Of a DNA stretch of 64,000 nucleotides, positions 27,494 to 36,670 are shown piece by piece. Under the pieces are notes generated by a model. That model saw only the letters and a list, made by a program, of their open reading frames with translations, searched no databases and was not told where the DNA came from. The translations under genes were made by a program, and so were the position numbers. The stretch is from Cylindrospermum stagnale PCC 7417 (lineage in GTDB: Bacteria > Cyanobacteriota > Cyanobacteriia > Cyanobacteriales > Nostocaceae): assembly GCF_000317535.1 (NCBI RefSeq), contig NC_019757.1:3809501-3873500 (forward strand), read 5' to 3'. Numbering within the stretch: position 1 is the first letter of the stretch; each line of letters starts with the position of its first letter.

Positions 27494-27604
27494 TCAGTTT
27501 TTAAACCAAACCGAGAGGTTAACGCCTCTAAAGTCTAAGACTCCTGCCGCATATTGTGCTAGCAATTCCTCTAAAGTCCATGAATCCGACTCCTCAGATG
27601 GCAA
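27494..27604 (-). CDS. very short ORF resembling the start of a pentapeptide-repeat protein
   Basis: From a TTG at 27604 it reads PSEESDSWTLEELLAQYAAG then VLDFRGVNLSVWFKN. LEELLAQYAAG followed by DFRGVNLS is a usual opening of cyanobacterial pentapeptide-repeat proteins, but no further repeats follow. The stop is 4 bases before the 237-aa gene. It could be a decayed N-terminus, an upstream peptide, or chance. Confidence 0.25.
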   Translation of the reverse strand: MPSEESDSWTLEELLAQYAAGVLDFRGVNLSVWFKN

Positions 27605-27648
27605 TTTTAATAGTTGGTAAAGTATGCAGAAAATAAATAAACAATAGT

Positions 27649-28497
27649 ATGTCAAAAATGAAAATTGGGATTGTCGGTTTGGGACTGATAGGCGGCTCCT
27701 TGGGTTTTGATTTGCGATCGCTAGGACATGATGTTCTCGGAGTGAGTCGTCGGCAATCAACCTGCGAAAAAGCGATCGCACTCGGTAATGTGGATCAGGC
27801 ATCAGTTGAACTCAGCCTATTGGCAGATGCAGAGGTGGTATTTATTTGCACGCCTATAGGGCTGATTGTTCCCCAAGTTGAACAATTGATCGCTCATTTG
27901 TCTCCCGGTACAGTGGTGACTGATGTCGGTTCGGTGAAAGCACCCATAGTCGAAGCAATAGCTCCCCTGTGGGATCATTTTATCGGCGGTCATCCAATGG
28001 CGGGAACAGCCGATAGTGGTATAGAAGCAGCGCAGCGGAATTTATTTGTGGATCGGCCTTATGTCCTCACACCGATAGCAACAACACCCAGCATCGCTAT
28101 TCAGGTAGTAGAAAAAATTGTGCGATCGCTTGGTGCAACTATCTACCATTGTCGCCCAGAGCAACATGACCGCGCTGTGAGTTGGATCTCCCATTTACCC
28201 GTAATGGTTAGCGGTTCGTTGATTGCGGCTTGTTTGAGTGAAACTGATGCCGACGTTTTGCAATTAGCCCAAAATCTAGCCAGTTCAGGCTTTCGCGATA
28301 CCAGTCGTGTCGGTGGTGGAAATCCAGAATTGGGGCTGATGATGGCCCAATATAATCGCCAAGCATTACTGGTTTCACTGCAACAATATCGCCACAACCT
28401 CGACGAACTTATTCACCTGATTGAGCAGGAAAATTGGGCTGTTTTAGCGGAAAAGATGCTGATTAATCAACAAGCACGACCTAAGTTTGTTGATTAA
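27649..28497 (+). CDS. tyrA: prephenate/arogenate dehydrogenase
   Basis: Oxidative decarboxylation leading to tyrosine; cyanobacterial enzymes mostly prefer arogenate and NADP. 282 residues. The Rossmann start is MKIGIVGLGLIGGSLG, followed by VTDVGSVKAPI, GGHPMAGTADSG and PEQHDRAVSWISHLP, all diagnostic. No ACT domain is attached, so feedback would have to act on the catalytic domain. Start may be 27649 or the ATG three codons later. A 24-base palindrome follows the stop. Confidence 0.94.
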   Translation: MSKMKIGIVGLGLIGGSLGFDLRSLGHDVLGVSRRQSTCEKAIALGNVDQASVELSLLADAEVVFICTPIGLIVPQVEQLIAHLSPGTVVTDVGSVKAPIVEAIAPLWDHFIGGHPMAGTADSGIEAAQRNLFVDRPYVLTPIATTPSIAIQVVEKIVRSLGATIYHCRPEQHDRAVSWISHLPVMVSGSLIAACLSETDADVLQLAQNLASSGFRDTSRVGGGNPELGLMMAQYNRQALLVSLQQYRHNLDELIHLIEQENWAVLAEKMLINQQARPKFVD

Positions 28498-28505
28498 TGA
28501 ACAAT

Positions 28506-28529
28506 TCACGGCGACTTAAGTCGCCGTGA
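28506..28529. terminator. 24-base perfect palindrome after tyrA
   Basis: Each arm is TCACGGCGACTT or its complement, with no loop bases beyond those within the palindrome. It lies 9 bases after tyrA and 60 bases before ackA, so it may end tyrA transcription or act as an operator for ackA. Confidence 0.5.
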
Positions 28530-28589
28530 GGCAAGTAAATTAATGTAATAACATAAGAAAACTGGCAATTTCGTTATACTTTATCCTCT

Positions 28590-29807
28590 ATGAAAATACT
28601 TGTATTAAATGCCGGATCAAGTAGTCAGAAAAGTTGTCTGTATGAAATTGCAGATGAGGCTCTTCCTAATCAAGCACTCCAGCCTCTATGGTCGGGAAAA
28701 GTCACCTGGACTCAAGACCGGGGTGGGGCAGAAATTAAGGTGAGAACCGCCACGGGTGAAACGCTGCAAGAAACCATCTATGGTGACTCTCGACAAGCAC
28801 ACGTCGCATATATGCTTTACGCTCTCAGTCGCGGTGCTACCAAAGTCATTAATCAAGTGTCGGAAATTGATGTTGTGGGACATCGTGTGGTGCATGGTGG
28901 ACAAGATTACCGCCATCCTGTGATAGTTACAGAAGATGTCTTAAAGGCGATCGCACAATATTCTAGTTTAGCTCCCATACACAACCCCGCCGCCTTAGAA
29001 GGGATAGAAGCCATTGAAGAAAGCTTGGGAGATATCACCCAAGTGGCAGTATTTGATACGGGATTTCATGCCACTTTACCCGATGCAGCAGCAATCTATC
29101 CCGGCCCTTATGAATGGCTTAAACAAGGTATCCGCCGTTATGGCTTTCATGGCATCAGTCACCAATACGTATCGGCCCGTGCGGCGCAAATCCTCGGTCG
29201 AGATTTATCATCTTTGCGGATAATTACCTGCCATCTGGGCAACGGTTGCTCTTTGGCAGCAGTTAAAAATGGTCTCAGTATTGACACCACTATGGGATTC
29301 ACGCCCCTTGATGGTTTGATGATGGGTAGTCGTTGCGGCTCAATTGATCCGGGGATTTTAATTTACCTGTTGCGGGAATCTCATTACTCGATTGAAGAGT
29401 TAGATAATGTTTTAAATAAAGCCTCAGGATTACGGGGAATTTCGGGGGTATCTAGCGATTTACCCTCAGTCATAGAGGCGATCGCACAAGGTAATGAACG
29501 CGCTCAACTGGCTTGGGATATGTATGTGCATCGCTTGCGGGCTGGTATTGGGGCGATGCTTACCAGCCTGGGGGGATTGGATGCCTTAGTTTTTACCGCA
29601 GGTGTGGGCGAAAAATCTCCAGGAATTCGCCAAGCTGTCTGTGAAGGTTTGGGATTTCTGGGGTTAAACATAGATTCTCTGAAAAATCAGCAGCAGCCGA
29701 TGGATGAGAATATTGCCACACCCGACTCAGCAGTGGATGTATTAGTGATTCAGACGCAAGAAGATTGGGCGATCGCGCAACAATGTTGGCAACTGTTAAA
29801 AAACTAA
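28590..29807 (+). CDS. ackA: acetate kinase
   Basis: Interconverts acetyl-phosphate plus ADP and acetate plus ATP in the cytosol. 405 residues with the family signatures VLNAGSSSQKS at the start, GHRVVHGG, FDTGFHATLP, RRYGFHGISHQYV, THLGNG-type CHLGNGCS and TMGFTPLDGLMMGSR. The acetyl-phosphate could come from the phosphoketolase at 46407. It stands alone between tyrA and the histidine kinase. Confidence 0.95.
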   Translation: MKILVLNAGSSSQKSCLYEIADEALPNQALQPLWSGKVTWTQDRGGAEIKVRTATGETLQETIYGDSRQAHVAYMLYALSRGATKVINQVSEIDVVGHRVVHGGQDYRHPVIVTEDVLKAIAQYSSLAPIHNPAALEGIEAIEESLGDITQVAVFDTGFHATLPDAAAIYPGPYEWLKQGIRRYGFHGISHQYVSARAAQILGRDLSSLRIITCHLGNGCSLAAVKNGLSIDTTMGFTPLDGLMMGSRCGSIDPGILIYLLRESHYSIEELDNVLNKASGLRGISGVSSDLPSVIEAIAQGNERAQLAWDMYVHRLRAGIGAMLTSLGGLDALVFTAGVGEKSPGIRQAVCEGLGFLGLNIDSLKNQQQPMDENIATPDSAVDVLVIQTQEDWAIAQQCWQLLKN

Positions 29808-29853
29808 CAATATAAGTTACAAAAGAAACAAATGCCACAGAGTAATCACGCAA

Positions 29854-32800
29854 ATGAATCTTCCTAAATTGCGTCTGTTAAAGATCGAACAACAAGCTGC
29901 ACTGCGCCAAAGTAAAACAGCCGACAAGTTAGAACTCATTCCCAGCCGAGACTTACAACAAGCTATTTTTAACCAATCTGCTGATGCGATTTTTCTAGTG
30001 GATAGAGAAACATTGCTGACCACTGATTGCAATCATCGCGCCGTGGAACTATTTGCCGCCTCTAGCAAAGCTGAACTGATTAATATTGAGGGTCAAAGCC
30101 TGCAAAAACAACCTTTCACCCCTGATGAGTTAGCCACCATTGTGGAAGCAATTAATCGGCAAGGGTTTTGGAGTCGAGAAATTGAATATATTACCAAGCA
30201 GGGCAATTGCTTTTGGGGAAATTTAGCAATCAAGCAAATCCAGGTTGCCGGTCAGGTGATGAATTTGGTACGAGTCACAGATATCAGCGAACGCAAACGG
30301 GCAGAACTAGCCTTACAAGAGCGGGAAGCGATGTTGCGGGTAATTGGTGATAACCTACCCAATGGCGCAGTTTATCAGGTGATCCGTGAACTGGATGGGT
30401 GTGATAGCTTCACCTACCTCAGTGCTGGGATTGAAAGATTAATGGAAGTCAGCGCCCAAGAGGCACTTAGAGATTCAACTCTACTTTATCGCCAGTTTAT
30501 CCCAGAGGACTCACTCCGCTTACAGGCAGCCGTTGATCAGTCCCACCGTCATCTATCTGTATTTGATATTCAACTGCGAATCCGAACACCCAGTGGTCAG
30601 CTTAAATGGTTCCATTTTCGTTCCACCCCGCAAAAGTTACATGATGGTCGTGTAGCTTGGAATGGGCTAGTTGTAGATGTAACCGACCTCAAGCGCACTG
30701 AAGAGACACTACGTAAAAGTGAAGCCCTGCTAGAAGAATCCCAGCGAGTCGCTCGTCTTGGTAACTGGGAGTTTGACCTGACCACTGGCAAAATTAGCTG
30801 GTCAAAGAAGCTATTCGACCTCTTCAACCGAGATTTAGCCCTAGGGGAGCCGAACTATGAGGAAAATCTTGGGTTGTACCACCCAGAGGATCGGCAAAAA
30901 TTAGCCCAAGCCGTCGAGATCGCGATCGCCACTGGTGAGTCCTACAAACAGGTTCTCCGTGTGCCTCAGCCTGATGCTTCTGATCGCTATTTCGAGGGCA
31001 TTGGATATGCAGAATTCAACGCCGAGGGAAAAGTGATTCGTCTCTATGGAACTGCCCAAGACATCACCGAACGGCAAACCGCCCTACGCGAACGGCAAAA
31101 GGCTGAAGAAAAACTCCGCCAGCGTGAAGCCCAGCTAGCTTCTGCTCAACAGATCGCCCATATCGGCAGTTGGGAATGGAACTTGGAAACTCAGCAGCGC
31201 ACCTGGTCAACCGAAACCTTTCGCATCTTTGGTCTAAATCCGACTCAACCAGAACCAACCCAAGCTGAATTTCTCCAGATGGTTCACCCAGATGATCGTT
31301 CACCGTTACAGACCTACCTGGAATTAGCGATCGCTGACGGAACTCCTTACAATATTGAATATCGAGTAGTTCGACCCGATGGCTCTGTGCGCTACATTGA
31401 GTCCAAAGCAGAGATAGCTAAGGACGCTCAAGGGCAAGCAGTTAAGCTGTTGGGAGCTATTCTGGATATTACAGAGCGCAAACAAACCGAGTTAGAAATC
31501 ATCCACAGCCGCGACCTGCTAGAAGCCGTCTATAACGAATCTGCTGATGCTCTGTTTCTGGCGGATACAAAAACATTAGTCACCACTGACTGCAATGATC
31601 GGGCAGTGGAACTATTTGAAGCTGCTAGCAAAGCTGAACTGATTAATATTGTGGGTTCAACTCTACATAAACTACCATTCACCCCCGATGAGTTAGCCAC
31701 CATTATAGAAGCAACTCAGCAGCAAAGGCTTTGGAGTCGAGAAATCGAATACCTCACCAAGCAGGGTAATTCCTTTTGGGGAAGCATCGCCATTAAGCAA
31801 ATTAAGGTTGCTGGTCAGGCGATGAATTTGTTACGAGTCAAGGATATCACCGCCCGTAAGCGTGTCGAAGAAGAGCACCAACAGGCAGAAGCAGCCTTAG
31901 CCAGAAGTGAAGAGCAACTGAGATTAACCTTGGAATTTACCCACATCGGTATCTGGGACTGGAATGTTCAAACAGGTGAAGTCATCTGGAACGACAACCA
32001 TTATCGCTTGCTAGGGTTAGTACCAGAAACCTCAACAGATATGTATCAGCTATGGCTCAATTCTATTCATCCAGAGGATGTTGACCGAGTTGAACAGGCT
32101 TTATTAAACGCCCTGGCACAGCATACTAACTATGAAGCTGAATATCGGGTGATTCATCCCAATGGCAAGATTCACTGGCTCATTGGCAAAGGACAAGGGA
32201 TTTACAACGAAGTAAATGACCCAGTCCGGATGCTGGGTGTGATCATTGATGTTAGCGAACGGAAACTGACAGAAGCATCACTACGGAGATATGAGCGAAT
32301 TGTCTCCACAACGATGGACGGGATGGCACTGGTTAATCGCAACTACATTTATCAGGTCGTTAATCAGGCGTATCAGACCTGGCGTCACAAATCTCGTGAC
32401 GAAATTGTCGGCTATTCTATGAGTGACATTCTGGGACAGGAGGTATTTGAGCAGGTGATCAAACCTCGCTTCGATCAGTGTTTGGCTGGACAGAAGATTC
32501 AGTACGAAATGTGGTTTGACAATCCAGACAAAGAAGCTAAATTTTTGAGTGTTACCTATGCACCGTATTTAGAAGTAGATCAAACCATCTCAGGCGTCGT
32601 ACTGAGCATTAGAGATATCACCGATCGCAACCGCGCTGAACAGATGTTAGATCTGCAAGCAGTGATTACCCGGAACATGGCAGAGGGCATTTGCCTTGTT
32701 CGCCGCGCTGATGGCATGATTGTCTATACCAACCCTAAATTCGAGCAAATGTTCGGCTATGACTCTCATGAATTAGTCGGTCAGCATATATCTATCGTCA

Positions 32801-33651
32801 ACTATACCAACGAAAATATTAATCCTGAAGCAGTTCACCAAGCGATCGCATCTGCCGTTACCCAAAAAGGTGAGGCAACCTATGAAATCCACAATATTAA
32901 GAAAGATGGCACTCCCTTCTGGTGTAGTGCGACCACATCCGTTTTTGAGCATACTGAGTATGGCACCGTCCTTGTAGCTGTCCAACAAGACATCACCGAA
33001 CACAAGCAAGCAGAGGAAAAAATTAAAGCATCTCTCAAAGAAAAGGAAGTATTACTCAAGGAAATTCATCATCGCGTTAAGAACAACTTAGGAATTGTTA
33101 GCAGTTTGTTGCAGATGCAGTACAGACGTACACAAGATCCTCAAGCAAATGCCATCCTGCGCGATAGCCAAAACCGAATTTCCTCAATTGCCCTGGTTCA
33201 TGAAAAACTCTATCGTTCTGACGAACTTTCTGATATTGATTTCGCACAATATATTCCCGATTTAACAACTCATTTATTTGATTCCTATAATGTCAGTAAT
33301 AGCCTGATCCAACTGAATATTCAAGTTGATCATGCTAGCCTAGACATTGAAACCGCTATTCCTTGTGGCTTGATTATCAATGAACTGGTTTCCAATGCTT
33401 TAAAATACGCTTTTCCTAGTAATTGTGAAGGTAAAATTCAAGTCAGGTTCTATCAAGAATGCGATCGCACTTTGAAACTCATTATTCGAGATAATGGTGT
33501 TGGGCTACCTGAAGACTTTGATAGCAAAAAGGCTAAAACACTTGGTATAACCCTTGTTCAGGGTTTAGTCAAGCAGCTAAGGGGCATAATCGAGATTAAC
33601 CGTCAGGAGGGAACAGAGTTCAAAATTACTTTCACCAAAAACAGGGTATGA
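29854..33651 (+). CDS. multi-PAS sensor histidine kinase (HisKA_2 type), 1265 aa
   Basis: No membrane helix, so a cytosolic sensor. About eight PAS or PAS-like modules follow one another (approximate residues 31-150, 160-285, 290-415, 425-548, 551-670, 685-810, 815-935, 940-1050), often joined by ITERK-type linkers. The kinase core has EIHHRVKNNLGIVSSLLQMQ (His1072/1073, HisKA_2 family) and an HATPase with NELVSNALKYAF and DNGVGLP. Modules 1 and 5 are close duplicates (SADAIFLVD/SADALFLAD, FTPDELATI). Ligands are unknown; some PAS may bind haem or flavin. The response regulator at 33857 is the likely partner. Confidence 0.9.
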   Translation: MNLPKLRLLKIEQQAALRQSKTADKLELIPSRDLQQAIFNQSADAIFLVDRETLLTTDCNHRAVELFAASSKAELINIEGQSLQKQPFTPDELATIVEAINRQGFWSREIEYITKQGNCFWGNLAIKQIQVAGQVMNLVRVTDISERKRAELALQEREAMLRVIGDNLPNGAVYQVIRELDGCDSFTYLSAGIERLMEVSAQEALRDSTLLYRQFIPEDSLRLQAAVDQSHRHLSVFDIQLRIRTPSGQLKWFHFRSTPQKLHDGRVAWNGLVVDVTDLKRTEETLRKSEALLEESQRVARLGNWEFDLTTGKISWSKKLFDLFNRDLALGEPNYEENLGLYHPEDRQKLAQAVEIAIATGESYKQVLRVPQPDASDRYFEGIGYAEFNAEGKVIRLYGTAQDITERQTALRERQKAEEKLRQREAQLASAQQIAHIGSWEWNLETQQRTWSTETFRIFGLNPTQPEPTQAEFLQMVHPDDRSPLQTYLELAIADGTPYNIEYRVVRPDGSVRYIESKAEIAKDAQGQAVKLLGAILDITERKQTELEIIHSRDLLEAVYNESADALFLADTKTLVTTDCNDRAVELFEAASKAELINIVGSTLHKLPFTPDELATIIEATQQQRLWSREIEYLTKQGNSFWGSIAIKQIKVAGQAMNLLRVKDITARKRVEEEHQQAEAALARSEEQLRLTLEFTHIGIWDWNVQTGEVIWNDNHYRLLGLVPETSTDMYQLWLNSIHPEDVDRVEQALLNALAQHTNYEAEYRVIHPNGKIHWLIGKGQGIYNEVNDPVRMLGVIIDVSERKLTEASLRRYERIVSTTMDGMALVNRNYIYQVVNQAYQTWRHKSRDEIVGYSMSDILGQEVFEQVIKPRFDQCLAGQKIQYEMWFDNPDKEAKFLSVTYAPYLEVDQTISGVVLSIRDITDRNRAEQMLDLQAVITRNMAEGICLVRRADGMIVYTNPKFEQMFGYDSHELVGQHISIVNYTNENINPEAVHQAIASAVTQKGEATYEIHNIKKDGTPFWCSATTSVFEHTEYGTVLVAVQQDITEHKQAEEKIKASLKEKEVLLKEIHHRVKNNLGIVSSLLQMQYRRTQDPQANAILRDSQNRISSIALVHEKLYRSDELSDIDFAQYIPDLTTHLFDSYNVSNSLIQLNIQVDHASLDIETAIPCGLIINELVSNALKYAFPSNCEGKIQVRFYQECDRTLKLIIRDNGVGLPEDFDSKKAKTLGITLVQGLVKQLRGIIEINRQEGTEFKITFTKNRV

Positions 33652-33856
33652 ACATCCTGCCGTATTGTACTTTGATTAGAGTAAGATCAAGCAAACTCTT
33701 CTCCAACCTTCGTTCCGGATATTTTAAATAGGCCCTTTCTCAAGTTACTTGGCATCATCAATGATTCTTGCCATTTTTTAGTTAGTTTAGTCGCTGCCTA
33801 ATTCAGCGATTTCTTGAGTTTTTTGTTGGACTAAAGTAACAATCATCAGCTATATC

Positions 33857-34810
33857 ATGGGCATTTCATCAAACACGCACATACTAAAGATAGTTCGGCT
33901 CCTAATTGTTGAAGATGAGTTTATCCTGGCTGTAAACCTACAAGAAAGTTTAGAGACCTTAGGCTACACAGTTATCGATATCGTAGATTCTGGGGAAGCA
34001 GCAATTGAGAAAGCAACTGAACTGCTCCCAGACTTGATTTTGATGGACATCCGGCTGCGGGGCGAGATGGACGGTATCCAGGCAGCAGAGCAAATCTGGA
34101 ATCGGCTCCAAATCCCCATTATCTACATCACAGGACATTCTGATAAGAGTACTGTAGAGCGGGCAACGCTAACCTTACCCTTTGGGTACATCCTCAAACC
34201 CATCAAGGAACAAGAACTCTATGTCGCTATTCAAACAGCACTCAACCGCTATGAACGTGAGCAATTCTTGAGTTCTGTCCTGAGAGGAATGGGGGACGGA
34301 GTGGTCATAGTTGATAGTCAGTTGCGCGTCAAGTACCTGAATCGGGTAGCTGAAGCGCTAACAGGGTGGCGATTAGATGAAGTGAAAGACCAAATATTAA
34401 CCGATGACCTCTTCAACTTCATTGATGAACAAACTCAGATGAGAGCAGATAATCCCATCATCTTAGCTTTCCAAAAAGAAACCACTATCTGTCAAGGCAA
34501 ACGCTGCCTACTTGTTGCTAGAGATGGAACAAAAACTCCAGTTGCTCATAGCGCTACTCCTCTAATAGACAAGAGCAATCTAATTACAGGAGCCATAATG
34601 CTTTTCCGAGACGACACCCAACGTCGGCTAACTGAAGATGAAAATCGCGCCGCTGAACGCGCCCGTCAACTGGAAATTCAAATGGCAGAACTCCAAAAAT
34701 TAAAACAGTTGAAAGATGATTTTTTGCTGCCCATCTCTCAGGAAATGCAGACGCCTTTATCAAACATTAAAATGGCAATATATATGCTAGGAAATGTTCT
34801 GGACAAGTAA
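33857..34810 (+). CDS. response regulator with PAS domain and vestigial kinase dimerisation helix
   Basis: 317 residues. A CheY-like receiver (about 12-130) has Asp20, phospho-acceptor Asp64 in LILMDIRLRG, Thr92 and Lys114 in YILKPIKE. A PAS domain (about 135-255, GMGDGVVIVDSQLRVKYLNR) follows, then a coiled linker. The last 35 residues copy the start of a HisKA helix, KDDFLLPISQEMQTPLSN, but Gln295 stands where the phosphorylated His should be and no ATPase domain follows. It cannot be a kinase and probably works as a signalling adaptor for the upstream kinase, 205 bases away. Confidence 0.87.
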   Translation: MGISSNTHILKIVRLLIVEDEFILAVNLQESLETLGYTVIDIVDSGEAAIEKATELLPDLILMDIRLRGEMDGIQAAEQIWNRLQIPIIYITGHSDKSTVERATLTLPFGYILKPIKEQELYVAIQTALNRYEREQFLSSVLRGMGDGVVIVDSQLRVKYLNRVAEALTGWRLDEVKDQILTDDLFNFIDEQTQMRADNPIILAFQKETTICQGKRCLLVARDGTKTPVAHSATPLIDKSNLITGAIMLFRDDTQRRLTEDENRAAERARQLEIQMAELQKLKQLKDDFLLPISQEMQTPLSNIKMAIYMLGNVLDK

Positions 34811-34864
34811 GCTATATTGATTATATTGTATAATATACATCTATTTTATAAAGTTTAACAAAAT

Positions 34865-35650
34865 ATGTTGGTATCTCGTCAAGGGTTGGTTACACCAGTA
34901 ATATTCTGTTTGTGTATTTTGGGAGTTGGTTTAATACAATTACCCCGACTGGAAAAACTCTTAACTGGTAAACAATCTGCATCTTTAGAAACTCTAGAAA
35001 AAGATATTGAATCTGAGAATCTGCATCTCAATTTACTCAAAAAACTGCCCAGTTTTGGTTATGATAATTTCATTGCAGATTGGACATTTATTAATTTTTT
35101 ACAATACTTCGGTGATGATGAAGTCCGTGAAAAAACAGGTTACAGCCTAAGTCCAGAATACTTTGAAGTTATATTAACTCGTGACCCACGATTTTTAGAA
35201 GCTTATATTAATCTTTCTGCCAGTACTTCGTTATATGCTGGTATGCCAGAACGGTCTATAGCAATAATGGAAGAAGGTTTAAAATCACTATCTCCTGGGA
35301 TTCCTGAGAAGTCTTATTATGTATGGCGTTATAAAGCAATTGATGAGTTATTATTTTTAGGCAATGCTCAAGCCGCCCAAGAATCATTTACTAAGGCAGC
35401 AAATTGGTCTAGTAAATTTACTGATGAAGAGAGTAGAAACACAGCTTTTCTTTCCCAACAAACTGCTGAATTTTTGAAGCGCAATCCTGATAGCAAATCT
35501 GCGCGAATTTCTACTTGGGCAATGGTTCTAAATAATAAGATTGATGAGAAAACTCGTAAAAGAGCAATCAGCGAAATCGAGGTTTTGGGAGGGAAGGTAG
35601 TTCAAACTCCTGAAGGGAATTCAAAAATTATATTTCCCCCAAAAGATTGA
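34865..35650 (+). CDS. membrane-anchored TPR-like hypothetical protein
   Basis: 261 residues. One N-terminal hydrophobic segment (VTPVIFCLCILGVGLIQLP) probably anchors it, with the rest in the periplasm or lumen. Helical pairs such as PRFLEAYINLSASTSLYAG, PERSIAIMEEGLKS and NAQAAQESFTKAANWS are spaced like degenerate TPR repeats. The family looks cyanobacterial, but I cannot name it. 54 bases follow the response-regulator stop, so co-transcription is possible. Confidence 0.7.
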   Translation: MLVSRQGLVTPVIFCLCILGVGLIQLPRLEKLLTGKQSASLETLEKDIESENLHLNLLKKLPSFGYDNFIADWTFINFLQYFGDDEVREKTGYSLSPEYFEVILTRDPRFLEAYINLSASTSLYAGMPERSIAIMEEGLKSLSPGIPEKSYYVWRYKAIDELLFLGNAQAAQESFTKAANWSSKFTDEESRNTAFLSQQTAEFLKRNPDSKSARISTWAMVLNNKIDEKTRKRAISEIEVLGGKVVQTPEGNSKIIFPPKD

Positions 35651-35754
35651 TCAGTTAGTCAATCCATTTTGAATTTTGAATGGGAGCAAAGGAACTCTCA
35701 AGAGTCAAGTCGCTTCGCTCCAATTCAAAAAAGGTCATAAGAACTCATAGCATA

Positions 35755-36558
35755 ATGACTAATAAAGTTTTTTGGTACAACGGAAAATTAATCGAGTCCC
35801 AAACTCTGGAATTAGATATTTACGATCCGGGGTTACTTTATGGAGCAACAATTTTTACCACGCTGCGGGTTTATGGCAACTCCCTCGATAGTCGTTTAAC
35901 TAACTGGCAAGCGCACTGCGATCGCCTAAAATTTAGTTTACAAACTTTTGGTTGGCAGCAACCAGACTGGAACCTTGTCCGTCAAGGCGCACAAATTATG
36001 TTGGCACACTTTCCCGTCCTGAGAATCACCCTCTTTGCAGATGGACGCGAGTGGATAATTGGCAGGTTCATTCCCCCAAATTTGACAGAACAGCAAAAAA
36101 ATGGTATTATGTGCGCCCTAGCTCCACCAGAATTGGCTCGCTCTCTTCCTTCTCATAAAACTGGTAACTATCTGAGTCCTTGGTTAGCAAAAATTAGTGT
36201 CCAACCCTTAGATGCCCAAGAAGCGATTTTAGTGGATACCGCAGGCAATTGGCTAGAAACCAGCACAGGTAACCTTTGGGGCTGGCGGGATGGCAGTTGG
36301 TGGACACCGCCCTTAACTGCGGGGATTTTGCCGGGAGTGATGCGAAAGCAAATTATCCACTGGCTGCAAAACCACCAACTGGCAGTGCAGGAGGAACCTT
36401 GGAGTGCGGCGTTAGTCCAGGAGTTTGATGCGATCGCCTACACTAATAGTGTGGTAGAAATTATCCCCATTCATACCGTTAAGCAGCCAACAGGGTCGCT
36501 ACAATATAATCCTTACCATCCGAGTTTTCGGCTACTTAGAGGGTTATTTGTACCATGA
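35755..36558 (+). CDS. pabC: aminotransferase class IV, probable aminodeoxychorismate lyase
   Basis: PLP enzyme expected to release 4-aminobenzoate for folate synthesis. The ATG at 35755 gives 267 residues (MTNKVFWYNGKLIESQTLEL), normal for the family; an upstream in-frame ATG at 35680 adds an unlikely 25-residue leader. The fold-type IV signs are YDPGLLYGATIFTTLRVY, Lys135 in SHKTGNYLSPW and LETSTGNLWGW. Branched-chain or D-amino-acid transaminases share this fold, so the lyase call is probable rather than certain. Confidence 0.8.
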   Translation: MTNKVFWYNGKLIESQTLELDIYDPGLLYGATIFTTLRVYGNSLDSRLTNWQAHCDRLKFSLQTFGWQQPDWNLVRQGAQIMLAHFPVLRITLFADGREWIIGRFIPPNLTEQQKNGIMCALAPPELARSLPSHKTGNYLSPWLAKISVQPLDAQEAILVDTAGNWLETSTGNLWGWRDGSWWTPPLTAGILPGVMRKQIIHWLQNHQLAVQEEPWSAALVQEFDAIAYTNSVVEIIPIHTVKQPTGSLQYNPYHPSFRLLRGLFVP

Positions 36559-36670
36559 CAGGAATGGGATTTTGGTATATCTTAAGATAAGTTAACATAA
36601 TTCTTAATAATGCCCTCTCTGACTAGAGACACTACGCGAACAAACAAAAAATACGGGAGGATTGACCTCG

